A stretch of DNA of 57,689 nt from an uncultured Clostridia bacterium (lineage in GTDB: Bacteria > Bacillota > Clostridia > TANB77 > CAG-508), in NCBI GenBank assembly GCA_944392805.1, contig CALXXZ010000010.1, positions 1 to 57,689 on the forward strand. Direction: 5' to 3'. Under the pieces are notes generated by a model, which saw only the letters and a program-made list of their open reading frames with translations, was not told the DNA's origin and did not search any database. Position 1 is the first letter of the stretch. The number at the start of each line of letters is the position of its first letter. Below, piece by piece: positions 30,898-38,987 of this stretch. A program made the position numbers and the translations under genes.

Positions 30898-32718
30898 ATG
30901 TGTGGAATTGTTGGATTTGTTAATTATAAACAAGATATTTCAAATTTTAAAAATGTATTAAACAAAATGAGTAATGTTCTTTTTAATAGAGGTCCTGATG
31001 AAGATGGAAGTTATATAAGAGAACATGTTGCTTTTGCTCACAAAAGGCTTATTGTTATTGACCCAGAGGGTGGCAAACAACCTATGTTACAACATTTTGC
31101 TGATAATGAATTTTGTATTGTTTATAATGGTCAAATTTATAATACTAAAGAATTAAAATCTACATTAGAAGAAAATGGATTTACTTTTAATACTAGATCT
31201 GATACAGAAGTTTTATTAAAAGGTTATATTCATTATGGTAAAGACATTGTAAATCATTTAAATGGAACCTTTGCTTTTGCAATTTGGAATTCTAAAACAG
31301 AAGAATTATTTATTGCTAGAGATCACTTTGGTGTAAAACCTTTATTTTATACATTACAAAATGATACATTTATTTTTGCATCTGAAATTAAAGCTCTTTT
31401 TGAGTTCCCTGGTGTTGAAAAAATATTAGATTCTCAAGGAATTTCAGAACTATTTGGTATCGGTCCTGCTCATACACCTGGAACTACTGTATTTAAGGAT
31501 ATCTTTGAACTTAAACCTGCTCATTTTGCAATTTATAATAAATCAGGCTTGCATATCGAAAAGTATTGGAATTTAAAAAGTGAGCCACATACAGAAAATT
31601 TTGATGAGACTTGTGATCATTTGAATTTCCTATTAAAAGACTCAATAACTCGTCAACTAGTTTCTGATGTTCCTTTGTGTACATTTTTGTCAGGAGGTTT
31701 AGATTCTAGTATTATTACTAAATATACTGCTGATTACTGTAAAGAAAATGGATTACCTCCACTTGCTACTTATTCAATTGATTATGTTGATAATGATAAG
31801 AATTTTGTAAAAAGTGATTTTCAACCTAATTCTGACAATCATTATATAAATATAATGGTTAATGAATTAAAGACTGACCATCATCCTATTGTTATTGATA
31901 CACCTGAACTTGCTGACTATTTGGAAGATGCTATGATTGCTCGTGACATGCCTGGTATGGCTGATATTGATTCTTCTCTTCTTCTATTTTGTAAATATGT
32001 AAAACCTACTGCTACTGTTTCTCTTACAGGTGAATGTGCTGATGAAATTTTTGGTGGATATCCTTGGTTTTTCCGTGATGACGCTCTTAATAGTGGTACT
32101 TTTCCTTGGTCTATAGCAATTTCTGAGCGTCAAACTCTTTTGAATCCAGCTATTGCTAAAAAAGTGGATTTACAAAGTTATATTGACTATAGATATAATG
32201 AAAGTTTGGCTGAATTGGAAACTCTTGATTCTGATTCTAAAGAAACTGCTGAAAAAAGAAAGATTTCGCATCTTACTTTAAATTGGTTTATGCAAACTCT
32301 TCTTGATCGTTCTGATAGAATGGCTATGTATAATGGCTTTGAACTTCGTGTTCCTTTCTGTGATTATAGGTTAGCTCAATATGTATGGAATATTCCTTGG
32401 GAAATGAAGGCTCTTAATGGTAGAGAAAAAGGATTACTTCGCCATATTTCTCGTAAAATTCTTCCAGAAGAAATTGTTGATAGGAAAAAGAGTCCTTATC
32501 CAAAAACTCATAATCCAACTTATCTTGCCAAAGTTAAATCTATGCTTTCTACTATTATGGCTAATCCAAATGCTCCAATTAATTCTTTATTAAATAGAGA
32601 TTATATTTTGGATATTTTAAATACTGATGGAAAAGCTTTCTCTCGCCCTTGGTTTGGTCAATTGATGACTCGGGCCTCAGCTTATGGCATACCTTTGTCA
32701 AGTAAACATGTGGCTTGA
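30898..32718 (+). CDS. asnB: Asparagine synthase (glutamine-hydrolysing)
   Basis: 606 residues from ATG 30898 (AGGAGG upstream), which makes Cys2 (MCGIVGF) the catalytic nucleophile of the glutaminase domain. NRGPDEDGSY, the EVLLKGY segment and RDHFGVKPLFY are present. The synthetase domain has the PP-loop FLSGGLDSSI (near residue 260) and ends with YPKTHNPTYL. It converts Asp, Gln and ATP to Asn. The last codons and 30 bases downstream are repeated at 34189-34274 with about 80% identity; there the frame runs a few residues further. Confidence 0.93.
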   Translation: MCGIVGFVNYKQDISNFKNVLNKMSNVLFNRGPDEDGSYIREHVAFAHKRLIVIDPEGGKQPMLQHFADNEFCIVYNGQIYNTKELKSTLEENGFTFNTRSDTEVLLKGYIHYGKDIVNHLNGTFAFAIWNSKTEELFIARDHFGVKPLFYTLQNDTFIFASEIKALFEFPGVEKILDSQGISELFGIGPAHTPGTTVFKDIFELKPAHFAIYNKSGLHIEKYWNLKSEPHTENFDETCDHLNFLLKDSITRQLVSDVPLCTFLSGGLDSSIITKYTADYCKENGLPPLATYSIDYVDNDKNFVKSDFQPNSDNHYINIMVNELKTDHHPIVIDTPELADYLEDAMIARDMPGMADIDSSLLLFCKYVKPTATVSLTGECADEIFGGYPWFFRDDALNSGTFPWSIAISERQTLLNPAIAKKVDLQSYIDYRYNESLAELETLDSDSKETAEKRKISHLTLNWFMQTLLDRSDRMAMYNGFELRVPFCDYRLAQYVWNIPWEMKALNGREKGLLRHISRKILPEEIVDRKKSPYPKTHNPTYLAKVKSMLSTIMANPNAPINSLLNRDYILDILNTDGKAFSRPWFGQLMTRASAYGIPLSSKHVA

Positions 32719-32754
32719 GAAGTATGAACCAAAGATTGAGTTGTAATATGTTTT

Positions 32755-32776
32755 GAGGTCGTTAAAAACGACCTCT
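32755..32776. terminator. Hairpin between asnB and small gene A
   Basis: GAGGTCGT-TAAAA-ACGACCTC, between converging genes. T-runs are weak. Its stem resembles those at 34271 and 34732. Confidence 0.6.
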
Positions 32777-32861
32777 AGCAGAATTATTCAACATCATGGT
32801 TCCATCTTTCTTCTGAAAACTCTGAACACTTAGATGAATTAATATAAACTTTGTCAACTAT

Positions 32862-32957
32862 TTAAATACTTTCAAATTCTTTTTCTACTTTCTTATTTTT
32901 ACATTTGTTATCCTCTGAGTATCGACATATTCCACACTTGCAAATAATATCTACCAT
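32862..32957 (-). CDS. Small Cys-rich gene A, interrupted by an in-frame stop
   Basis: ATG 32957 follows AGGGAG. The first 31 codons give MVDIICKCGICRYSEDNKCK and a short tail, then TAA. The same frame continues for 25 sense codons to 32784 (INSSKCSEFSEERWNHDVE). That tail resembles the end of gene B (KSCEEFLYVEW), suggesting a once longer protein of about 57 residues cut by a nonsense mutation, or a short functional form. The CKCGIC cluster suggests metal binding. A conserved leader lies upstream. Confidence 0.5.
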   Translation of the reverse strand: MVDIICKCGICRYSEDNKCKNKKVEKEFESI

Positions 32958-32981
32958 AATTCTCCCTTCTAGCTAATTAGC

Positions 32982-33075
32982 TTTCTAAAATAAGTTAACA
33001 AGTTGCTATTTATTTAAACTGCTCTTAAATTAGAACAGGAATTTTCAAAAGAATATATTTATATATTAGCATAAT
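32982..33075 (-). promoter_or_regulatory. Conserved leader/promoter, copy A
   Basis: On the minus strand it contains TTGAAAATTCCTGTTCTAAT, then TTAAGAG, TTTAAATA, and CTTGTTAACTTATTTTAGAA, ending just before the ribosome binding site of gene A. About 68 bases match leader B with only a handful of differences. It holds two palindromic parts: TTCTAATTTAAGAG and GTTAAC. Confidence 0.62.
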
Positions 33076-33088
33076 ACCATATGTTTTT

Positions 33089-33922
33089 TCAACTATAATT
33101 GCTTATTTGGTCTATATATTCGTCATCTTCTATCTTAGAAATTGCAAAACATTTCTTGCCTAAATCTTTTAATGATGCTCCTATATGATACAATTCTTTA
33201 TTATCTATTACGATTACATCTTTATTTTTCTTTGATAACATTTTCAAAATACTATCATCTATGTAATTGTCTATAATTAAAATCTTCTGCTTTGCTCTCT
33301 TTATAATATCTATAATTAAACTATATGCATCATAAATTTGTCCATCGAAAAATATGCTTTGTTTAAATTCTATTTTTTCATTTTTTTGAAGTTCATCAAA
33401 AACTTTTTCAAACTTTTCTTCATGCTCTGTCAACATTTTGTTTTGTTCCAATATTTTATATTCTACGTTTGTTAGTCTTTCAAATACTTGTCCATTTCTT
33501 GCAATAAATTTTCGCATTTCAACAAAGGCATTCATAATACTAATACTTACTTGTATTGCTACTTGATTTCTTAGCAATCCTGAAAGCATTGCAATTCCCT
33601 GTTCTGTAAATACATATGGTAATGTTCTTCTGCCTCCATAGTTTTCTTTTTCCAAACCTGAGGTTGCAAATTGCAACCTCAAGTTTTCAGTCTCATTCTC
33701 TGTTAATTGAAAGCAAAAATTTTCTGAAAATCTTTCTTTATTCCTTCTTACAGCTAAATTAATATATTTTGTTTCATAATGATATAACATAGCTACATCA
33801 CTATCTAACATTACTTGTTTTCCTCTAATTGTATAAATTAGATTCTTAATATTTTCTGTTTCAGATTTTACTACATCTGATTCTTTATTTAATAACATAA
33901 CATTGTCATTTTCTTCTTCCAT
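33089..33922 (-). CDS. ORF6N-domain phage-type regulator with shortened C-terminus
   Basis: 277 residues from ATG 33922 (AAGGAAA upstream). The ORF6N domain is complete: IRGKQVMLDSDVAMLYHYET, then NKERFSENFCFQLT, RRTLPYVFTEQGIAMLSGLL and IMNAFVEMRKFI. The C-terminal part keeps IDNYIDDSILKMLSKKNKDV and ELYHIGASLKDLGKKCFAIS. The roughly 40-50 residues normally between these blocks in homologues, with the phospholipase-D-like HDRFLI motif, seem to be missing in frame. The family is found on mobile elements; role unknown. It sits between the two asnB-related units and may have inserted there. Confidence 0.75.
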   Translation of the reverse strand: MEEENDNVMLLNKESDVVKSETENIKNLIYTIRGKQVMLDSDVAMLYHYETKYINLAVRRNKERFSENFCFQLTENETENLRLQFATSGLEKENYGGRRTLPYVFTEQGIAMLSGLLRNQVAIQVSISIMNAFVEMRKFIARNGQVFERLTNVEYKILEQNKMLTEHEEKFEKVFDELQKNEKIEFKQSIFFDGQIYDAYSLIIDIIKRAKQKILIIDNYIDDSILKMLSKKNKDVIVIDNKELYHIGASLKDLGKKCFAISKIEDDEYIDQISNYS

Positions 33923-34188
33923 AACTATCACTTTCCTTGCAATATTACTTATGATATTACTGTATTGTATATTACAGAACTTTTGTTTGTGTTTGTCAAG
34001 TATTTTTCCTAATATTTATTTATATCTAAATCATTTAATTTCATAATAAGAATTTTTTTTCATAACTTCTTGAAAAGTTGGTCCATTCTTATTAGATGCA
34101 CGAATAACTTTATAATTATCTTTTGATTTCTTTTTGAATTTTCTTACTCTCTCTAGTGATATAACCTCGTGTCAATCTCTGACATCCA
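33923..34188. other. Gene-free stretch with an orphan open frame
   Basis: No complete gene is seen. On the minus strand bases 34031-34171 are open for 46 codons (HEVISLERVRKFKKKSKDNY and on) between two TGA codons without a start near the beginning, which looks like the C-terminal remnant of a lost gene. I do not recognise it. The promoter of the ORF6N gene probably lies near 33950-33990. Confidence 0.4.
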
Positions 34189-34274
34189 ATGACTCTGCCC
34201 TTAGCTTATGGCTTATCTTTGCCAAGTGAATATGTGGCTTGGGATGTATCAGCCTAAGATTGAATTATAATAAG
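34189..34274 (+). pseudogene. 3' fragment of a second asnB
   Basis: 86 bases match the end of asnB and its downstream sequence (32665-32750) at about 70 of 86 positions. Translation gives MTLPLAYGLSLPSEYVAWDV against the asnB end MTRASAYGIPLSSKHVA. The frame here reads TGG where asnB has its TGA stop and ends 4 codons later. No further upstream asnB sequence is recognisable, so the rest of this copy was deleted or replaced. Confidence 0.68.
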
Positions 34275-34291
34275 AAGGTCACTAGACCTTC
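34271..34291 (-). terminator. Terminator of gene B
   Basis: On the minus strand AAGAAGGTC-TAGT-GACCTTCTT followed by ATTATAATT, directly after the gene B stop. Confidence 0.7.
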
Positions 34292-34292
34292 T

Positions 34293-34460
34293 TTACCATT
34301 CTACATATAAAAACTCTTCACAACTTTTTGTTGCATTATTGTAGCAATGGCTACACTTATCGCAACGAACATTTTCTCTCCATGCACATGACAAGCATAA
34401 ACATTCTCCACAATTATCGCATACATTATCATCTTGATTTTCAATCCCTATGTTTTTCAT
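34293..34460 (-). CDS. Small Cys-rich gene B
   Basis: 55 residues, nine of them cysteine, starting MKNIGIENQDDNVCDNCGEC; further cysteines follow in LCLSC, CDKCSHC and SCEEF. GGAGGAAA precedes ATG 34460. The spacing of paired cysteines suggests zinc or iron-sulfur binding or a disulfide-rich peptide; there is no signal peptide, so a cytoplasmic metal-binding role is more likely. It has a conserved leader upstream and a terminator downstream, thus an independent transcription unit. Not recognised as a named family. Confidence 0.65.
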   Translation of the reverse strand: MKNIGIENQDDNVCDNCGECLCLSCAWRENVRCDKCSHCYNNATKSCEEFLYVEW

Positions 34461-34482
34461 TTTTTCCTCCTGTCAATTGACA

Positions 34483-34575
34483 TTTTCTAAAATAAGTTAA
34501 CAAGCTACTCTATATTTAAACTACTCTTAAATTAGAACAGGAATTTTCAAAAATGTATTACTTTAATATATTAAC
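34483..34575 (-). promoter_or_regulatory. Conserved leader/promoter, copy B
   Basis: Minus strand carries TTGAAAATTCCTGTTCTAAT, TTTAAGAGTAG, TTTAAATATAGAG, CTTGTTAACTTATTTTAGAA, then GTCAATTGACAGGAGG. The match with copy A extends from the TTTT before TTGAAA to TTAGAAA. Upstream of it both copies have an A+T-rich TATG(C/T)TAATATAT segment. Confidence 0.65.
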
Positions 34576-34731
34576 ATATTTAAGTGAATATTTCAATTTA
34601 ATTTATTTCATTTCTAGGCAATTTATTATTTTTAATAAAAATGTAGCACTTATCTAAAATATATGTCAATTTTCATTTTTTATATGTGTATTTAATTATG
34701 CTATACTTCTGATACTGTCAATTAAAAAATT

Positions 34732-34752
34732 AGAGGTCACAATGTGACCTCT
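34732..34752 (-). terminator. Terminator of gene C
   Basis: AGAGGTCAC-AA-TGTGACCTCT; on the minus strand followed by AATTTTTTAATT. Directly after the gene C stop. Confidence 0.8.
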
Positions 34753-34902
34753 TCAATTGGAAAAAATTATTGATAAAGCTGCCAATTCTAAAAATACTGC
34801 TGCATACGGGTGTGTCTCTCCAGAATCATCTTTAGTCGCTAAGCTATATGAAACTATAGTAGCTCCTATAACCGCTACAAACTTTAACAAAATTTCTGCC
34901 AT
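34753..34902 (-). CDS. Small hydrophobic gene C
   Basis: 49 residues: MAEILLKFVAVIGATIVSYS, a polar turn LATKDDSGETHPY, and a second hydrophobic helix AAVFLELAALSIIFSN. ATG 34902 follows AAGAGGAAAAG. Two-helix hairpins like this are small integral membrane proteins, holin-like or toxin-like peptides; which one is unknown. It shares its upstream regulatory sequence type with the Cys-rich genes A and B. Confidence 0.6.
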   Translation of the reverse strand: MAEILLKFVAVIGATIVSYSLATKDDSGETHPYAAVFLELAALSIIFSN

Positions 34903-34919
34903 TTTCTTTTCCTCTTATC

Positions 34920-35010
34920 TTTCTTATAATCTGGTTAACGAGTTACAAATATTACTGTTCTTATATAGAACTGTAATTTAAAAAAACAGTATTTATATTT
35001 TAACATATTT
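34920..35010 (-). promoter_or_regulatory. Conserved leader/promoter, copy C (divergent)
   Basis: Minus strand contains CAGTTCTATATAAGAACAG, TAATATT, CTCGTTAACCAGATTATAAG, in the same order and spacing class as copies A and B (TTCTAATTTAAGAG, TTTAAAT, CTTGTTAACTTATTTTAGAA). The first palindrome is perfect here (GTTCT/AGAAC). Confidence 0.5.
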
Positions 35011-35034
35011 TTTTATTTTTCACAACTATCCTTA

Positions 35035-36930
35035 TTAAATTTCTATCTCTTTAATTTGTTCTAAAGTTTCCATATCCACAACTTTTACAATTCTTTTAGA
35101 CAATGTATAATAATTATTTCCAACATAAACAACTCTTTCGATTTCTTCTTCATACTCATTGCTCATATGTGAAATCTCCCCTTGAAGAACAAAACCTTTT
35201 TTCAAATCTATTTTATATATAGGAACAGCTGAACGAGTAGTTCCTGAATTATAATAATTTACAGGAAATGCTATTATATTATTATTTTTCATATATAATA
35301 GTGACTTATGATTATATGTCAAGCTTGATCCCACATTTCTATTTCCTATTTTAGTAGTAAACATTTCTTTTGGATTATTCAAATCTGACACATCAAACAT
35401 TGTCAGCTTTAATCCTGTAGTTCTGCCATCTTTATCTGTATCATATCCAAATCCAATTATATGTGTTTCATCATATGGATGTAAATATGTGCTATATCCA
35501 GGAATCTTCAGTTCTCCTAAAATTTGAGGTGTTGATGGATTAGATAAATCAATTACAAATAATGGATCAGTCTGTTTAAATGTTACAACATATGCTTTAT
35601 CCTCTGTATATCTTACTGAATAAATTTTTTCTTCTGGCGCAAAACCAGTTATCTCTCCAACTTTTTCTAAATTATTATTTAAAATATATAAATTATTTGA
35701 AGTATCTTTATTTGTATTCCAAATTTCGCCTGTAGTTGTAGTAATTCTGAAATATTCGCCATTTTCATCCATTGAAAATTGATTATTTACTATTCCTTGT
35801 ATATCCGTTTCTGCTACAAATCTAAATTTTCCTCCATTTAGTGCAAATTTTAGTATATGTGTAGTTGAATTTTTTATTCTATATTTTTCATCAAATTCAA
35901 AATTTGAAGTTGCAATATACATATTTTTATCTGAAGAATATGTATATTCTCCTGCTCCTAAAAATGTTTGTATATTTGCTTCCTCATCTGTTTCAAGATT
36001 TACTCCCATTAAAATTAAATAATTTGTACTTTGCATTTTATCAAAGTAATAAATATCATTATATGATATACATTTTTCTTCTCCACCAGTTGAAGTATCA
36101 ATATATTTTGGCATATAATCATTTTCATTTAAATCTTCTAAATTATTTTCTATTATATTAGATGTATAAATATATTTTGTAGCAGTTAAATATATATTAT
36201 TATCTATCATTCTTGAAGTTAGATAATTTCCATCTACCAATACTCTTCTAGTCTCTTTTGGTTCTTTAGGATTTGAAATATCATATACAATTATTCCACT
36301 TTTGCTCTCTGGTGGCATTGCAATATCATTTATCGCTTCATCTATTCTACAAATTTCTGTAACATTTTCTGTTTCATTTCCAATTACAATTAATTTATTT
36401 TCAGTTGTATAAATTTCTCTTGGTTTAAATTTTTCTGATGTATAATCTATTTCTGCAATTTTATTTGAATTTTCTGCATTTTCAGCTTCTATTATAACTA
36501 TTTTACTTTGTTCAATACCATTTGAAACATAATAAATATAATTTCCATTTACTTTTACAATGTCTGATTCATCAACATTTTCTTCCTGCACATTTGTCTG
36601 ATAACTAGTTTCTTCCCTAACACTGTCTTGTATTGTATTTTTTGTTGCCTCATAATCAGTTGCCCCATAACTTTCTTTAATTGTATTATAAAAATTTTCA
36701 AAACTTCCTACAGTTTTTAATTGTATTTTAGTTTCTTCAATTTTTCCATTTTCACTTATTTTCTTTTCTTGTAATGAAGTTCCACTAAATACGAATATAG
36801 CTGATAACACTACAACTAGTACTGCTGCAACATTTACAATTTTTTGAATATACTTAGGTTTTGCATTTTCTTTTAAATGTTCTTCATATTTTTTATAAAT
36901 TTCATCAATAAATTGTTTGTCAGTTTTCAT
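35035..36930 (-). CDS. Membrane-anchored beta-propeller protein, possible anti-sigma
   Basis: 631 residues. A 25-30 residue cytoplasmic start rich in Lys/Glu, one membrane helix (about 28-50: VNVAAVLVVVLSAIFVF), a linker, then a large extracellular beta-propeller domain. VDESDIVKVNGNYIYYVSNG, VYDISNPKEPKETRRV, PLFVIDLSNPSTPQILGELK and MFDVSDLNNPKEMF mark the C-terminal beta-propeller family of Clostridia. It overlaps the ECF sigma gene by 11 bases, so the short cytoplasmic part may hold that sigma factor at the membrane; the family is known next to sigma factors, but the mechanism is inference. Confidence 0.82.
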   Translation of the reverse strand: MKTDKQFIDEIYKKYEEHLKENAKPKYIQKIVNVAAVLVVVLSAIFVFSGTSLQEKKISENGKIEETKIQLKTVGSFENFYNTIKESYGATDYEATKNTIQDSVREETSYQTNVQEENVDESDIVKVNGNYIYYVSNGIEQSKIVIIEAENAENSNKIAEIDYTSEKFKPREIYTTENKLIVIGNETENVTEICRIDEAINDIAMPPESKSGIIVYDISNPKEPKETRRVLVDGNYLTSRMIDNNIYLTATKYIYTSNIIENNLEDLNENDYMPKYIDTSTGGEEKCISYNDIYYFDKMQSTNYLILMGVNLETDEEANIQTFLGAGEYTYSSDKNMYIATSNFEFDEKYRIKNSTTHILKFALNGGKFRFVAETDIQGIVNNQFSMDENGEYFRITTTTGEIWNTNKDTSNNLYILNNNLEKVGEITGFAPEEKIYSVRYTEDKAYVVTFKQTDPLFVIDLSNPSTPQILGELKIPGYSTYLHPYDETHIIGFGYDTDKDGRTTGLKLTMFDVSDLNNPKEMFTTKIGNRNVGSSLTYNHKSLLYMKNNNIIAFPVNYYNSGTTRSAVPIYKIDLKKGFVLQGEISHMSNEYEEEIERVVYVGNNYYTLSKRIVKVVDMETLEQIKEIEI

Positions 36931-37468
36931 ATTTATACGCCTCCTCTACAATAACTTTTTCTAAAGCTTTTCTAGCTCTATGAATTAATACTTTTACACT
37001 TGAATCTGTCTTTTTTAGAATATGACCTATTTCCTTGTAGCTCAATTCTTCTATATCAGCTAAATATATTGCATTTTGATAATCGATTTTTAATTTTTTT
37101 ATTGCTTTTTTTAGATTTTCTGATTTCTCATTTTTAAATACTTTTTCTTCTAATTCTTCTGAATCTTCATATTTATTTTCATCTAATTCAACTATTCTTT
37201 TTTCTCTTTTTATATAGTTTAAAGATTTTGATTTTGCAATTGTATATAGATAAGTTTTTAATGAATATTCAAATTTGTAATTTTTCTTGTTTACTAGTAA
37301 ATATACAAATACATCTTGTGCTAAATCTTCTGCTATATCTAAGTTTTTTACATATCTTTGTATAAAATATATTATTGAATTTTTGTGCCTTATTACTATT
37401 TCTTCAAAACTTTGATTGTTTCCTAACAAAAACTCTTTGTATAACTGCTTATCTGTTTTTTCTTCCAC
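36920..37468 (-). CDS. ECF-type RNA polymerase sigma factor
   Basis: 182 residues. Region 2 (FEEIVIRHKNSIIYFIQRYV, DIAEDLAQDVFVYLL, LKTYLYTIAKSKSLNYIKRE) and region 4 (AIKKLKIDYQNAIYLADIEE, LSYKEIGHILKKTDSSVKVL) are clear, with no region 3. It would direct polymerase to a small regulon, released by a signal sensed by the beta-propeller partner. The TAA stop lies within the start region of that gene. Confidence 0.88.
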   Translation of the reverse strand: MEEKTDKQLYKEFLLGNNQSFEEIVIRHKNSIIYFIQRYVKNLDIAEDLAQDVFVYLLVNKKNYKFEYSLKTYLYTIAKSKSLNYIKREKRIVELDENKYEDSEELEEKVFKNEKSENLKKAIKKLKIDYQNAIYLADIEELSYKEIGHILKKTDSSVKVLIHRARKALEKVIVEEAYKYEN

Positions 37469-37529
37469 TTCATTACCTCCCTTTACACCATTTATACAAT
37501 TTACATTTATAGTTTGTTACACAAAAAAA

Positions 37530-37559
37530 AGCACTAAAGAGGATTGCCCTCCTTAGTGC
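37530..37559 (-). terminator. Terminator of the 349-residue membrane protein gene
   Basis: GCACTAA-AGAGG / CCTCC-TTAGTGC stem with a short loop; on the minus strand followed by TTTTTTTTG. The stem includes the last codons of the gene. Confidence 0.78.
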
Positions 37560-38602
37560 GATTTTTTGTATTCTTTAAATGCTTTTATATTTTCTGGTGT
37601 ATATCCTTTTAATGCATCTGATGGTATTTTATCACATAATTTGTTAAATACTTGAACAAATTCTTCTGTCTGTTTACCTCTTATTTCAACACATTGTAAA
37701 TGTGTTTTTCCATCATTTAAATGTACTATTATACTTGAGTTTATTGTTATAAATCCATAATATTTTACTGTATGAGCATATATCCATTTTACATCTGAAT
37801 ATTTGAAAGCTACTAGATTTCCTCTAACATCTACAAAATAATCTTTTGTAAATATTACTTTTTCTTTATAATATTTTTCTTCAACAGAGTCATCTAATTG
37901 ATGTGCTAAATCTTCTTCATATTCATTTTTCTTAAGATATTTTGTTGTTCTTCTTGTTACTATTTTTAATGATATATGTAATATTACAATTACTATTAAA
38001 GCTATAAATGCAATTCCTATTATTGTAGTTTCTATAGTTGTATCTATTGCATCTCTTCTTACATTTAATAGTGCACTTCCAAAATATAAATCAAATTCTT
38101 CTAGTGTTAATTTATTTTCTTCACTTGCTAAATTATTATAATAATCTAAAATCATCTGTTTTAATTCATTTGGTATATTTTCTGTCATACCATATATTTT
38201 TACTGGCTCTGGTGGTACTGCATTTTCGTCTGTTGAATATGTATATTCTTGTATAGCTTTTAACTGGTCTATAGTTTCGAAATCTAAATCAACTATATAT
38301 AAGTATCCTCCATTTATTGCAACATAATATCTGTCATTATTAGGATCATTTTCATTTTCTGTTCCATATATTGCGATTTCTTCTGTTAAACCTTCTACAT
38401 CTAAATATGCATATTGATCTGTTGCCATTCCAATAGCTCCATTTGTTGTAAAATCAATTGCTTCAGGCATTTTATATTCTTCTCTATATACTGCTACACC
38501 TGCTGATATTATCATTGCAAGTATAACTATTACATATGCTATTTTAATTCCAGTTAATGTCTTTCTAGATTTTTTTAAAATCTGTTCCCCTTTCATTTCC
38601 AT
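37553..38602 (-). CDS. Two-pass membrane protein of unknown function
   Basis: 349 residues: membrane helix at about 18-38, an extracellular domain with DQYAYLDVEGLTEEIAIYGT and RYYVAINGGYLYIVDLD, a second helix near 191-213, then a C-terminal cytoplasmic PH-like beta domain (KEKVIFTKDYFVDVRGNLVA, DVKWIYAHTVKYYGF). It resembles a clostridial membrane family without a defined role. GGGGAAAG precedes the start. Confidence 0.65.
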   Translation of the reverse strand: MEMKGEQILKKSRKTLTGIKIAYVIVILAMIISAGVAVYREEYKMPEAIDFTTNGAIGMATDQYAYLDVEGLTEEIAIYGTENENDPNNDRYYVAINGGYLYIVDLDFETIDQLKAIQEYTYSTDENAVPPEPVKIYGMTENIPNELKQMILDYYNNLASEENKLTLEEFDLYFGSALLNVRRDAIDTTIETTIIGIAFIALIVIVILHISLKIVTRRTTKYLKKNEYEEDLAHQLDDSVEEKYYKEKVIFTKDYFVDVRGNLVAFKYSDVKWIYAHTVKYYGFITINSSIIVHLNDGKTHLQCVEIRGKQTEEFVQVFNKLCDKIPSDALKGYTPENIKAFKEYKKSH

Positions 38603-38662
38603 AATTATCTCCTCTTTCCCCTTTTATTTATATTTATTAATATTGAAAATAATTCATAAAAA

Positions 38663-38920
38663 TTAGATTTTTCTATATAGTAATAATGCTATCGCCATAC
38701 CTATAATACTTGCAACATTTATATTTAACATTAATCCAAATGTTATCTTTATTACATTTAAATTTAAAACTAGTGGTTCACTTAATCCAAATGTTTGTCC
38801 ATATGACAACCAATTAAGCCATTCCACTTGTGATGCCATCTGCCCTAATAGTCCTCCTATTACTAATCCACAACATATAAATATTAATAAAATCCATATA
38901 TTTTTATCTCTTGTAGCCAT
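38663..38920 (-). CDS. DUF4321 membrane protein
   Basis: 85 residues with two hydrophobic segments (IWILLIFICCGLVIGGLLGQ and MLNINVASIIGMAIALLLY). GGLLGQ...LNVIKITFGLMLNIN is the DUF4321 pattern, a small clostridial membrane protein of unknown function. GGAGGAAT precedes ATG 38920. Confidence 0.78.
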   Translation of the reverse strand: MATRDKNIWILLIFICCGLVIGGLLGQMASQVEWLNWLSYGQTFGLSEPLVLNLNVIKITFGLMLNINVASIIGMAIALLLYRKI

Positions 38921-38987
38921 TTTTTATTCCTCCATTTTCTATATTTTTTCTTGAATCGTATTATTTGTTTCTTACTATCAATTATTT

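Noticed and set aside
32701..32760. TGA read as tryptophan near the end of asnB
   Set aside because: The fragment copy has TGG at that site, but many genes in the window end with TGA followed by non-coding sequence, so recoding is not supported; simple C-terminal divergence explains it.
30898..34902. asnB next to small peptides as a lasso-peptide (RiPP) cluster
   Set aside because: AsnB has a complete N-terminal glutaminase with Cys2 and is a normal asparagine synthase; there is no B-type protease or RRE protein, and the peptides lack a leader-core layout.
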